Assembly: GCA_964447155.1 (NCBI GenBank)
Contig: CAYURM010000008.1
Coordinates: 38,196-102,195 of the forward strand
Direction of reading: 5' to 3'
From: SMBSF63 sp034003545
GTDB lineage: Bacteria; Chloroflexota; Anaerolineae; Anaerolineales; Anaerolineaceae
DNA length: 64,000 nt
Part shown: positions 35,084 through 43,331 of the stretch, in pieces
Numbering within the stretch: position 1 is the stretch's first letter
How the letters are laid out: the number at the start of each line of letters is the position of its first letter
Program-made: the position numbers and the translations under genes
Notes under the pieces: generated by a model
What the model saw: only the letters and a program-made list of their open reading frames with translations
Told to the model about the DNA's origin: nothing
Database searches by the model: none

Positions 35084-35386
35084 ATGTCCCCCCCATTTGA
35101 AAACAAAGGGAAAATATTCACCGATGTCGTTCGCACCGAGAAAGCAGATGTAATCATCCACACCACCATCCACATCACCATCCGTGGATGCCTGCATATC
35201 CGTCTGGATAACCGCCTGAAAGACGAGTTGGACATGGACGAGCCATTTGTTGCCATTACGGATGCAATCGTCATGGATATCCAGGGTAACGAAATCTATA
35301 AAACGGACTTCATCGCCGTCAATCGCTCTCAAATCGTGTTTCTCCTTCCCGTTCGCAACCAGGAAGAAAATGAAAGGTACTCATGA
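35084..35386 (+). CDS. Small protein, DUF6812-like, paired with CpaF (copy 2)
   Basis: 100 residues, clear paralogue of the protein at 33051. Shared phrases are PPFE, KIFTDVVR, RLKDELDMDEPFVAITDA and AVNRSQIVFLLP. The central and C-terminal parts are best kept, so the interacting face may lie there. ATG 35084 follows AGGAG with six-base spacing. The stop overlaps the start of the second CpaF gene by four bases, repeating the layout of copy 1. Confidence 0.75.
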   Translation: MSPPFENKGKIFTDVVRTEKADVIIHTTIHITIRGCLHIRLDNRLKDELDMDEPFVAITDAIVMDIQGNEIYKTDFIAVNRSQIVFLLPVRNQEENERYS

Positions 35387-36702
35387 AACAAGCACAATCT
35401 TCCATGCAGGCGCCTGATCTTGCCAAACTAAAGGATTATTTGATCAACATCGTCTCCCGTGAACTGGAAGGCAACCCGCCCTCCGCAGAAACCCGTGACC
35501 AAAGAGTCATGGAAATTCTGCAAGCGGCTTACCGCAGCACCAAACTCCAGCTCGCCACAGCCATGCGCGAGCAGCTCTTCCACGATATCACGGATGAATT
35601 GCTAGGATATGGCCCCATTCAGTCCCTGCTGGACGACGAAGATGTCAGCGAAATCATGGTCAACAACCAGGATAATGTCTACGTAGAAAGAAAAGGAAAG
35701 CTGGTCAAAACCAATATCACCTTTGACAGCGAAGAGGCCGTGGTGCGGGTGATTGACCGCATCATCATGCCGCTTGGCCGCCGTGTGGACCATGACCGTC
35801 CAATGGTAGATGCCCGCCTGCCAGACGGATCACGTGTCAATGCCATTGTCCGCCCGATTGCGATTGATGGTCCGGGGATCACCATCCGGAAATTCCAGAA
35901 AGAGCGCCTCGGCATTGAAAAACTGATCGAATATGATTCCATCACCCAGACCATGGCAGATTTCCTCAAAGCATGTGTGGTCAGCCGCCTGAATATTGTC
36001 ATTTCTGGCGGCACAGGCTCTGGCAAAACCACCCTGCTCAACGTACTGTCCAGTTTCATCCCGGCGGATGAACGCATCATCACCATTGAAGATGCCGCCG
36101 AGCTGCAATTGCAGCAGGATCATGTCCTCAGAATGGAAACCAAGCCTACCGATTCTACCGGCCAGCACGAAGTCACCATCCGCGATCTGGTGCGTAATTC
36201 GCTGCGAATGCGCCCGGACCGCATCGTCGTGGGCGAATGCCGCGGCGGTGAAGCCCTGGACATGCTCCAGGCCATGAACACCGGTCATGATGGCTCCCTG
36301 ACCACCGTTCACGCCAACACCCCGCGAGATGCCGTCTCCCGTTTGGAAACCCTGTCCCTCATGGCCGGTATCGACCTTCCCCTGCGCGTGATCCGCGAAC
36401 AAATCACTTCTGCCGTAGATCTGGTCATCCAGCAATCCCGTTTACGGGACGGCTCCCGTAAGGTCACCTCGATCACCGAAGTAGCCGGCATGGAAGGCGA
36501 CACCATCATCATGACCGAAATCTTCCGCTTTGAACAAACCGAGATCACCAGGGACAATCAAGTCATCGGTCAGCTGAAAGCCACCGGCATCCGCCCGCTG
36601 TTCATGCCCCGGCTAATCGCCGCCGGATTCAATCTCGGCCCGGCCGTCTTTGGCGCCAATATGGACGAGCTGCTCTCCAACAACCGCGGCCGCCGCCGGT
36701 AA
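35383..36702 (+). CDS. cpaF: CpaF/TadA-like secretion ATPase (VirB11 superfamily), copy 2
   Basis: 439 residues, near-identical in the core to the copy at 33350 (for instance VDHDRPMVDARLPDGSRVNA is shared). Walker A SGGTGSGKTTLLN and Walker B VVGECRGGEALDMLQ are intact. Differences cluster in the first 40 residues and the last 60. Both copies keep catalytic residues, so both may be active, perhaps as mixed hexamers or for two assemblies. A strong hairpin follows. Confidence 0.9.
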   Translation: MKQAQSSMQAPDLAKLKDYLINIVSRELEGNPPSAETRDQRVMEILQAAYRSTKLQLATAMREQLFHDITDELLGYGPIQSLLDDEDVSEIMVNNQDNVYVERKGKLVKTNITFDSEEAVVRVIDRIIMPLGRRVDHDRPMVDARLPDGSRVNAIVRPIAIDGPGITIRKFQKERLGIEKLIEYDSITQTMADFLKACVVSRLNIVISGGTGSGKTTLLNVLSSFIPADERIITIEDAAELQLQQDHVLRMETKPTDSTGQHEVTIRDLVRNSLRMRPDRIVVGECRGGEALDMLQAMNTGHDGSLTTVHANTPRDAVSRLETLSLMAGIDLPLRVIREQITSAVDLVIQQSRLRDGSRKVTSITEVAGMEGDTIIMTEIFRFEQTEITRDNQVIGQLKATGIRPLFMPRLIAAGFNLGPAVFGANMDELLSNNRGRRR

Positions 36703-36709
36703 TACACAC

Positions 36710-36746
36710 CTGTCCATGCGAGGGGAATTTCCTCTCGCATGGACAG
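36710..36746. terminator. Long hairpin after the second CpaF gene
   Basis: CTGTCCATGCGAG ... CTCGCATGGACAG, an almost perfect stem of 17-18 pairs with a one-base loop. No T-run, so termination is possible but not certain. Confidence 0.55.
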
Positions 36747-36792
36747 AAACGACAGATTTTGAGTGCTTGCAAGCACAACAACACATCGACTG

Positions 36793-36802
36793 ATGCTATA
36801 AT
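36793..36802 (+). promoter_or_regulatory. Extended -10 box before the XRE gene
   Basis: ATGCTATAAT, hexamer 36797-36802, 55 bases before the ATG at 36858. Confidence 0.55.
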
Positions 36803-36857
36803 AGAAAAAATCCTGCATTGCCGAACCCCCACGGCAACCCGTACCGAAAGAGATGCT

Positions 36858-37538
36858 ATGGATAAAAATGAACTGCTCATCCAATTGAGAACCCGCAAAC
36901 TCAGCGCCCTGATCTACGATGCCCGCATTGCCTCTGCCCGCAGCATCAAGGACAGCGCCGAAGCGATCGGCGTCTCCCGCTATGCCTACAAAGCCTTCGA
37001 AAGCGGTGACCAGTCCCCTACCCTGCCCCAGCTTGAAGCCCTTAGCGAATACCTGGATGTGCCCCTCGAGCATTTTTGGGGCAGCAAGTCCCTTTCTGAA
37101 GCCCCTGAAGGAAAAGAAGCCGCAGCAACTGAAGCAATCATCGCAGAACGCGATCAGGAGATCATTGCCGCCCTGCGTCAGGCGCGGGATGAAGCCGGTC
37201 TTACACTGAAAGAATTGGCTGAAGAAAGCGGCCTGAAAAGAAGCCTGCTGGGCAGATACGAACTGGGCAAAGAAACCATTCCCCTTCCCCATCTCGAAGT
37301 GCTGGCAAACTGCCTTGAAATAGACCTGCGCCAGTTCTTCAAACAGAGCAACGCCATGAAACAACAGCGCATCGATCAGGACGCCCTCAGCGGTTTCCTG
37401 GAGCTGCCGGAAGAATTGCAGGAATTTGTCGCCAGGCCGATCAACCGGTCTTATCTTGAATTGGCCCACCGCCTGAGCACCCTCTCGGTTGAGAAACTGC
37501 GCACCGTGGCCGAAGGTCTGCTGGAGATCACCTACTGA
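36858..37538 (+). CDS. XRE-family protein with two HTH domains
   Basis: 226 residues. First Cro/C1-type HTH at about 14-65 (SARSIKDSAEAIGVSRYAYKAFESGDQSPTLPQLEALSEYLDV). Second at about 98-150 (LRQARDEAGLTLKELAEESGLKRSLLGRYELGKETIPLPHLEVLANCLEI). The C-terminal helical region includes LPEELQEFVARPINRSYLELAHRLS. Two HTH units in one chain suggest binding of a direct or inverted repeat by a monomer or dimer. ATG 36858 gives the family-like start although the ribosome site is weak. Coexpressed with the TPR and GNAT genes downstream. Confidence 0.85.
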   Translation: MDKNELLIQLRTRKLSALIYDARIASARSIKDSAEAIGVSRYAYKAFESGDQSPTLPQLEALSEYLDVPLEHFWGSKSLSEAPEGKEAAATEAIIAERDQEIIAALRQARDEAGLTLKELAEESGLKRSLLGRYELGKETIPLPHLEVLANCLEIDLRQFFKQSNAMKQQRIDQDALSGFLELPEELQEFVARPINRSYLELAHRLSTLSVEKLRTVAEGLLEITY

Positions 37539-37543
37539 CCCCC

Positions 37544-38086
37544 ATGACCGATACCAACCCCTCACCCGAAAAACTTGTCAAACAGGCCGCGGCTGCATAC
37601 AAGGCGAATGACTATGCGATAGCAGCTATCCTGTACGAAAACGCCAGCCAGATATATACTGATGCCGGTGATTCCTTGATGGCCGCCGAGATGGACAATA
37701 ACCTCTCCGTCACCCTGTTGAAGATGAAAAATGCCGAAGGCGCACTGGGTGCCGCGGCAGGTACCGATATCCTCTTCAAACAAGCCGGTGATATCAACCG
37801 TCAGGCGATCGCCATCGCCAACCAGTCCGCCGCCAAAGAAGCCCTCGGCCAGTTGGATGAAGCCCTGGAAGGCTATCAAATCGCCTCCGATCTGCTCAAT
37901 CAGGCTGGCGAACGCCAGATGCGTTCCTACGTCCTGCAAAGCATCTCTGCGCTGCAACTGCGCACCGGCAAGCAGCTTCAGGCTATGGCAACCATGGACG
38001 CCGCTCTCGATAACAAGTCAAAACTCAGCCTGAAAGAACGTCTGCTGCGCAAGCTCCTCAATACCCAAAAACGAATGATGAAATAG
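37544..38086 (+). CDS. TPR-like helical repeat protein
   Basis: 180 residues, alpha helical, no signal. Repeats of TPR type at about 8-42 (KQAAAAYKANDYAIAAILYENASQIYTDAG), 47-80, 88-120 (AIANQSAAKEALGQLDEALEGYQIASDLLNQAG) and 128-160. TPRs form a protein-binding groove. Position directly after the XRE gene (five bases) suggests a shared operon. No specific function can be named. Confidence 0.75.
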   Translation: MTDTNPSPEKLVKQAAAAYKANDYAIAAILYENASQIYTDAGDSLMAAEMDNNLSVTLLKMKNAEGALGAAAGTDILFKQAGDINRQAIAIANQSAAKEALGQLDEALEGYQIASDLLNQAGERQMRSYVLQSISALQLRTGKQLQAMATMDAALDNKSKLSLKERLLRKLLNTQKRMMK

Positions 38087-38098
38087 AGCCAGGCAGTC

Positions 38099-38953
38099 AT
38101 GCTCCCCTCTACCGACTCCAATGTGCACCCCCTAACGCCCCGTGACCGTGCCGGGGTGCTGGAATTATTTAATACCCGCAAATTCGTACACCGTCATCCC
38201 GGCTGGCGCAGCGTGCCGGATTGGCTCACCAGCCAGCCTTTCTGGGTGCTGGAACGTGAAGAAAATATCCAGGCTGCCCTCGCCTGCCCGGTGGAACCGA
38301 AAGACGTAGCCTGGGTGCGCCTGTTTGCCAGCGGCTTCCCCACCCGGCCGGCCAGCGTCTGGCCGCAGCTCTTTGAGCAGGTCTACCGATCCCTGCCCGA
38401 CCCCAAACCGGAAGTCGCCGCTCTGGGCATCTCCGCCTGGTTCAGCGATCTACTGCAAAACAGCCACTTCATAGAAAGCAACCGCATCATCATTCTCTAC
38501 TGGGACACCACCCAGCAGGCCATTATCCCTCCCCGTGCTCCATACATTCACCTGCGGCAGATGGCAAGCAGCGACCTGAACCACGTTCTAAAACTGGATC
38601 ATCAAGCCTTCAAACCCCTCTGGCAGATCTCCTGGGAAGCGTTAAGCGCCGCCTTCCAGCAATGCGCATACGCCACTGTTGCTGAACGAGATGGTCAGAT
38701 CATCGGCTACCAGATCAGCACCACCACCCATAACAGCACCTGCCTGGAGCGCCTGGCCGTCTCGCCAGACCAGCAAAACCAGGGCATCGGCGCTCAACTG
38801 GTCTACGACCTGATCGATGACTTCCAGCTCAGCAGCGCCATGCACCTCACCGTCAACACCCAGCAGGACAACCTCTCCTCCCAGGCCCTCTATAAAAAAA
38901 TGGGCTTCAAACTCACCGGCGAATCCTATCCCGTGTTTGTGTATCAGGAATAA
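38099..38953 (+). CDS. GNAT-family N-acetyltransferase
   Basis: 284 residues with two GNAT-like halves. The C-terminal half is the active-looking one: LERLAVSPDQQNQGIGAQLVYDLIDDF (QNQGIG acetyl-CoA loop, about 220-245), then NTQQDNLSSQALYKKMGFKLTGESYPVFVY. The N-terminal half (about 10-140) is degenerate. The substrate is unknown. It starts 12 bases after the TPR gene. Confidence 0.82.
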   Translation: MLPSTDSNVHPLTPRDRAGVLELFNTRKFVHRHPGWRSVPDWLTSQPFWVLEREENIQAALACPVEPKDVAWVRLFASGFPTRPASVWPQLFEQVYRSLPDPKPEVAALGISAWFSDLLQNSHFIESNRIIILYWDTTQQAIIPPRAPYIHLRQMASSDLNHVLKLDHQAFKPLWQISWEALSAAFQQCAYATVAERDGQIIGYQISTTTHNSTCLERLAVSPDQQNQGIGAQLVYDLIDDFQLSSAMHLTVNTQQDNLSSQALYKKMGFKLTGESYPVFVYQE

Positions 38954-39011
38954 CACTCCCTCATCCGCTCCTTTACCCATAACCACCCAAGCGAGTGAAC
39001 ATAATTGTAGT

Positions 39012-39027
39012 AACGACTTTAGTCGTT
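39012..39027. repeat. Short palindrome AACGACTTTAGTCGTT
   Basis: Perfect dyad within GTAGTAACGACTTTAGTCGTTCC. It is placed at the edge of a gene-free, degraded stretch (38954-39709). Confidence 0.5.
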
Positions 39028-39146
39028 CCACCTGCATCCAGGGAATGGGCGGTCATGCATCAACACCCATCAGTCTGCATAATAACACCCAATAAAAGCA
39101 CCAAATTGACACTACAAACTCGTTGTATCCCCCAGAAAAGTTTTCT

Positions 39147-39449
39147 TCATTTTCCCCTCATCCGCTCCCGCACCCAGGCCAATGCATCCCCCGGTGTGCC
39201 AATGCGTAACCCGCTCACCTGCACCACCCGCGGATCATCGATAAAATGCCGCCGGTTAAGCGTCACCAGGAAATCCACCTTCGTCTCCGCAGCCCCACCA
39301 GAATCGGTACATCTACCTCATGCCCCATCCAGTCCAGTCGCTGGCGCACCTGCGCGGCCGGTGGATCACGCCGCACGCGCAAGTTGACGTTCGGCAGCAG
39401 CTCCCGGGCGTAGGGCAGGGCCGCGGGCGCTTTGCGCGCCAGGTTTCTT
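39147..39449 (-). pseudogene. PIN-domain (VapC-like) toxin remnant
   Basis: Two out-of-frame segments on the minus strand read as one PIN protein: ALPYARELLPNVNLRVRRDP ... WMGHEVDVPILVG, then TKVDFLVTLNRRHFIDDPRVVQVSGLRI ... WVRERMRGK and stop at 39147. A frameshift or small deletion joins them near 39285. The 5' end is missing: an in-frame TAA lies just upstream. The VDFLVTLNRRHF phrase carries the PIN acidic residue. No antitoxin gene is adjacent. Confidence 0.65.
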
Positions 39450-39498
39450 TTTTAGAATAACGTTTTTTATGGCGGATTTCAACTTCCCGTTGTTTTCC

Positions 39499-39584
39499 CT
39501 CCCGCACCGTTGAACTTGATCATTATGAATAAAAACCAGATACTTGCTTGACAGAATGGGTGGTCCCTCCGAAACCTGCGGGAG
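39499..39584. repeat. CTCCCGCA-bounded repeat, copy E (86 bp)
   Basis: Left end CTCCCGCACCGTTGAACTTGA, right end CCGAAACCTGCGGGAG. The left inner part matches copy C (GTTGAACTTGA); the right end is the inverse of the CTCCCGCAGGTTTCG seen in copies A, B and D. Confidence 0.7.
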
Positions 39585-39616
39585 GGTAAAAAAGACAGGG
39601 TTTGGTACATTTATTA

Positions 39617-39649
39617 AAGTCTCTCTTCCGGCAAGCGAAAGAGAGACTT
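39617..39649 (-). terminator. Hairpin after the DUF554 gene
   Basis: AAGTCTCTCTT, 11-base loop, AAGAGAGACTT, an 11-bp stem with a weak T tail on the minus strand. Confidence 0.55.
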
Positions 39650-39709
39650 AGAGAGAGGATATATGTGCAGCATCCCTACTGTTCTGTTGAATCTGTTACT
39701 TGTATTGCC

Positions 39710-40429
39710 CTACAACCCCACCCCCAGCAGCTCCAACAGCGCCACCAGCAGCGGCGCAATCACCAGCGCCGGCAGGAAGCTGCCCAGGCGGATCTTGCGC
39801 AATTCCAGCAGGCTGCTGATCGCAATCCCCATCACGATCACCCCGCCCACCGCGTTCATCTCCAGCATCATCGGATCGGTCACAATCGCCTGCACCTGAT
39901 TGGCCAGCAGGGAAATCGTCCCCTGATACACAAACACCATCACCGACGAGAAGATCACCCCCACTCCCAGACTGGAAGCAAACGCCAGGGCAGCAAACCC
40001 GTCCAGCACGGCTTTGACCGCCAGCATATTGTAGTCGCCCGTCAGGCCATCCTGAATGGAGCCTAAAATCGCCATCGGGCCGATGCAAAACACCAGCGAG
40101 GCCATCACAAACCCCTTAATAAACCGGCCATCGTCCGCGTCAGCGTCCCCGTTTGACTTGATGAATTTCGTTTGCAGCCATGCACCCAGTTTTGCCAGCC
40201 CGTCCTCAATCTTCCACCATTCCCCCAACAGCCCGCCAATCAACAGGCTGCCGCACACCAGCAGGGTATTCTGCGTGTCCAGAAACATTGAAACCCCGTA
40301 CGCCAGGACAAACAGGCCCAACCCGCTCACCACCGTATTGCGGATGCGTTCAGGAATGCGGCTGCCCATCACGGTGCCCAATGTTCCCCCAATCAAAATG
40401 GTGACGACATTGATCAACGTCCCAATCAT
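39710..40429 (-). CDS. DUF554 family membrane protein (YqgA-like)
   Basis: 239 residues, six to seven membrane helices. The start MIGTLINVVTILIGGTLGTVMGSRIPERIRNTVV and the glycine-rich segments VCGSLLIGGLLGEWWKIEDGL and FCIGPMAILGSIQDGLTGD are diagnostic of the family. Transport has been suggested for DUF554 proteins without a settled substrate. Its ATG overlaps the stop of the adenosyltransferase gene, indicating coupled translation. Confidence 0.87.
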   Translation of the reverse strand: MIGTLINVVTILIGGTLGTVMGSRIPERIRNTVVSGLGLFVLAYGVSMFLDTQNTLLVCGSLLIGGLLGEWWKIEDGLAKLGAWLQTKFIKSNGDADADDGRFIKGFVMASLVFCIGPMAILGSIQDGLTGDYNMLAVKAVLDGFAALAFASSLGVGVIFSSVMVFVYQGTISLLANQVQAIVTDPMMLEMNAVGGVIVMGIAISSLLELRKIRLGSFLPALVIAPLLVALLELLGVGL

Positions 40430-40989
40430 TCCTTGCCCTTTTTTTTCTCAGCAGCCATTTGCGGCTGTTTCTCACAGGTATGGTTTTCCTGCAGTTCCAG
40501 CACAAAACACAGCGAGGACAGCCGGTTCAGATAGCGCAACAGATGAATATTCTCGAACGGCGTGCGCTGGTGCAGGGACACCACCCGGCGCTCTGCCCGG
40601 CGGGCGATTGCCCGCGCCATGCCAAATGCCGCCCCCGAGCGGGTCTCCCCCACCAGAATAAAGCCCTTCGGCACCCCTACCGCAGCCGTGATCGCGTCCG
40701 TCTGTTCTTCCAGCCAGGCCACGTGGGATTCGGAGATCGTGCGCACCTTGTGCGCCACCTCCGGCTCAGCTGCCACCTCGGACATTAGGGTGTACAGGTC
40801 GCGCTGCACATGCATCACCAGGTCATTCACCCCCGGCGTCTGGCACAGGCTGCGCGCCATCCCCAGAGCAGAGGTTACTTCGTCAATCGTCCCCAATGCC
40901 TCAATGCGCTCATCCGACTTGGCAACGCGCCCTTCGCCCAGGGTATTGGTAAACCCGTCATCGCCTTTGCGAGTATAAAATGATGGCAT
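40426..40989 (-). CDS. Cob(I)yrinic acid a,c-diamide adenosyltransferase, PduO type
   Basis: 187 residues. Transfers the 5'-deoxyadenosyl group of ATP to Co(I) corrinoid, producing adenosylcobalamin. The PduO/MMAB signature is present: MPSFYTRKGDDGFTNTLGEGRVAKSDERIEALGTIDEVTSALG with the P-loop-like ATP site, and later ARAIARRAERRVVSLH and LLRYLNRLSSLCFVLEL. Start ATG 40989 follows AAGGAGGAAG; the in-frame region upstream overlaps a repeat and is not protein-like. The C-terminus is Lys/Glu-rich. Confidence 0.93.
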   Translation of the reverse strand: MPSFYTRKGDDGFTNTLGEGRVAKSDERIEALGTIDEVTSALGMARSLCQTPGVNDLVMHVQRDLYTLMSEVAAEPEVAHKVRTISESHVAWLEEQTDAITAAVGVPKGFILVGETRSGAAFGMARAIARRAERRVVSLHQRTPFENIHLLRYLNRLSSLCFVLELQENHTCEKQPQMAAEKKKGKE

Positions 40990-41098
40990 TTCTTCCTCCT
41001 TAACAACTGATGCAAATAGAATCAACAATCTGAACAAAATCTTCACGAACAATTTTCTGATCACAACTTCAAAACTCACCCGGCGTAGAATGGTTTCG

Positions 41099-41162
41099 CG
41101 TGCTGTACCCTGTCGGGCATGATAGCCACAACCCACCAATCCTCAAGCTCCAATTCGGAGCG
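41099..41162 (+). repeat. Dispersed repeat (CGTGCTGTACCCTGTCGGG type), copy 2
   Basis: Matches 22351-22412 in the same orientation with about ten differences. Sits in the gap between the adenosyltransferase and binding-protein genes. Confidence 0.75.
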
Positions 41163-41199
41163 TTTTCATACCTGTGTATTCAACGGTCACATCGTTATG

Positions 41200-41230
41200 A
41201 AAACATCCGGCTGCAAAAGCCAGCCGGATG
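41200..41230 (-). terminator. Terminator of the peptide-binding protein gene
   Basis: CATCCGGCTG(G), short loop, CAGCCGGATG then TTTTC on the minus strand, directly after the stop at 41252. Confidence 0.8.
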
Positions 41231-41251
41231 TGCAGCCATTCCATTGGGATA

Positions 41252-42949
41252 TTACGGTTCAGGCGTAGGTTCCACCACAACCGGAGCATCCTGCAAGGTA
41301 CGTTTTGCCACCAGGAACCATTCTGTCACCGTATTGAAGCGGTCGCTGTTGTCATACAGCGGGCCAACACTGACCCCCTGCACATCATAAGCCACGCCAT
41401 AATTATAGATCGGGTAATATAATGGCAGCGCGGGTAATTCTTCGCCAAAAATGACCTGGAAATTGCGGTACAAACGCTCCCGTTCGCCCAGGTCTGCTAC
41501 CACCCTGGCTTGCTCAATATACTCGCTGGCAATGCGATTATCCCACTGGGAATAATTCTGCCCGCCGGTTGCCATGGCCTGATCCCAGAAAGGATACGGG
41601 TCCGGGTCAGGAGTGCGCGTCAAATTCAAATCAATCAACACCGCCTGGAACCGGCGGTCTTTCAGATACACATTCACCAGCTCTTCATACGGTACGGGCG
41701 TGATGCTCACGTCCACATCCAGTTCCGCCCAATTGGTCTGAATGGCTTCTGCCAGCCGGGCATGCATTTCCGTATCCGGGTAGAGCAGCTCGAAGCGCAG
41801 GGCAACCTCTTCTTTGGTACGCACCGGGTTTTCTTCCCCGGCGACCACATACTCCGCCTCACGCAGCAGCTTGATGGCTGTGTCACGGTCAAACGCCACC
41901 CGTTCTGTCTTGGGGTAATAGGCCCACGTGTCAGGCAGAATTGGCCCATCCGCGATGATCCCCTGCCCTCGCAGAATCGTGTTGATCATCCACTGGCGAT
42001 TAAGCCCCGCGAGCAGGGCACGGCGCACATCCACTTCCTGTAAAAATTCCACCTCGGGATTGTTCAGATTGAAAATCACCATGGTCAATTCCGGCTTGCG
42101 CATGGCGTACATGGCAAGGTTCGGTTCGGCCAGGGCTTCTTCCAGAATGTCCAGCGAGATCAGACCAACCCCCTGCACCACACCCTGGCGATAAGCTTCC
42201 AAAGCAGCACGGGCGTCAGGATAAAAATTCAGCACAATTTGTTCAATATATGCAGGGTCACGGTAATATTCCGTATTCACGCTCAACAGCACTCCGCTGA
42301 TCTGCCCATTCTCAACCACCACCCGGTCAAAGCGGTAAGGGCCTGTCCCCACCGGGCTGAGGTTGTAATCATCATCCACCATCTCGGCAAAACTGCGGTC
42401 GCCCAGAATATGCTGGGGAAGCACGCCAAAGGTCAGGTAATCCAGAAAGGGAGCAAACGGTTCCGGCAGCACGAATTGCAGCGACAGGTCACTGAAAACC
42501 TTGACTTCCACTTCCTGCCAGAATACAGTGATGTCAGTGGGCACCAGCCCTTCACCTTCGCGCATCATCTCAATGGTGAACAGCACATCATCCGTAGTAA
42601 ACGGCTCGCCGTCATGCCAGGTAATTCCAGGACGCAGGGCGAAGTTGTACGTCATCCCATCCTGTGAAATGCCCCACGACTCAGCCAGCTCGGGATGCGG
42701 CACACCGCGCGAATCAAACTTTACCAGCCCGCTGTATACCAGCGCGTCCACATCACGATCCACCGCATTGTAATAATCCAGCAGGGGATTAAACCGCTGG
42801 GGTGCGCCAATCAGGGCTTCGGTGTATACCCCGCCTTGCACGGGTGCCGGTGCCAGGGTCTGCACAGCAGGCTGTTCCCCCAACAGCAAAATACCGACAA
42901 CCAGCCCGGTCAGGAATATGATGATCAACTGCCAACGTAATTTTTTCAT
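41252..42949 (-). CDS. ABC transporter solute-binding protein, family 5 (oligopeptide type)
   Basis: 565 residues. N-terminal membrane anchor/signal (LIIIFLTGLVVGILLLG), no lipobox Cys. The family-5 fold is marked by GVYTEALIGAPQRFNPLLDYYNAVDRDVDALVYSGLVKFD, AESWGISQDGMTYNFALRPGITWHDGEPFTTDDVLFTIEMM and GTGPYRFDRV. It binds peptides, nickel or other solutes. No permease or ATPase gene is next to it, so it is an orphan here. A long gene with its own terminator, 81 bases after secG. Confidence 0.88.
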   Translation of the reverse strand: MKKLRWQLIIIFLTGLVVGILLLGEQPAVQTLAPAPVQGGVYTEALIGAPQRFNPLLDYYNAVDRDVDALVYSGLVKFDSRGVPHPELAESWGISQDGMTYNFALRPGITWHDGEPFTTDDVLFTIEMMREGEGLVPTDITVFWQEVEVKVFSDLSLQFVLPEPFAPFLDYLTFGVLPQHILGDRSFAEMVDDDYNLSPVGTGPYRFDRVVVENGQISGVLLSVNTEYYRDPAYIEQIVLNFYPDARAALEAYRQGVVQGVGLISLDILEEALAEPNLAMYAMRKPELTMVIFNLNNPEVEFLQEVDVRRALLAGLNRQWMINTILRGQGIIADGPILPDTWAYYPKTERVAFDRDTAIKLLREAEYVVAGEENPVRTKEEVALRFELLYPDTEMHARLAEAIQTNWAELDVDVSITPVPYEELVNVYLKDRRFQAVLIDLNLTRTPDPDPYPFWDQAMATGGQNYSQWDNRIASEYIEQARVVADLGERERLYRNFQVIFGEELPALPLYYPIYNYGVAYDVQGVSVGPLYDNSDRFNTVTEWFLVAKRTLQDAPVVVEPTPEP

Positions 42950-42961
42950 AGTTAGAATAGT

Positions 42962-42992
42962 AAAAAGGGCGACCTCTCAATGAGAAGTGCCC
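42962..42992 (-). terminator. Terminator after secG
   Basis: GGGCACTTCTC, AAT-type loop, GAGAGGTCGCCC then T5 on the minus strand, between secG and the solute-binding gene. Confidence 0.8.
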
Positions 42993-43030
42993 TCAATGAT
43001 AGGACTCTTTTTCCGAATGTTTGAACTTCG

Positions 43031-43261
43031 CTAGCCGCTGACGATCACGGTCACAATGGTCAAAATGAAGAACAGGACACTCAGGCCAATGGTGATATAG
43101 AAAAGTGTCTTCTCGATGCCGCGGCGGGCTGAAAAAACACTGCCCGAATCGGCGCCTGTCAGGCCGCCCAAACCCACACCTTTGTTTTGAACGATCACAC
43201 TGGCGATCAAGGCGATCGAAGTTATAATTAAGGCAATGTCAAAATAATCTGAAAGTTGCAC
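43031..43261 (-). CDS. secG: Preprotein translocase subunit SecG
   Basis: 76 residues, two TM helices (about 7-25 and 53-74). The conserved central loop reads VQNKGVGLGGLTGADSGSVFSARRGIEKTLF, as in SecG. It assists SecYE/SecA in protein export. It is a monocistronic gene with its own terminator; an AGGAGG ribosome site precedes the ATG at 43261. Confidence 0.92.
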   Translation of the reverse strand: MQLSDYFDIALIITSIALIASVIVQNKGVGLGGLTGADSGSVFSARRGIEKTLFYITIGLSVLFFILTIVTVIVSG

Positions 43262-43331
43262 GTAGTACCTCCTGATATTGAAAACCAGATTGGATTATAC
43301 CTGTAATCAACCATAATCGTCAACCAACAAA

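Noticed and set aside
36570..37565. 331-codon open frame on the minus strand
   Set aside because: Opposes the end of CpaF copy 2 and the XRE gene; no motif.
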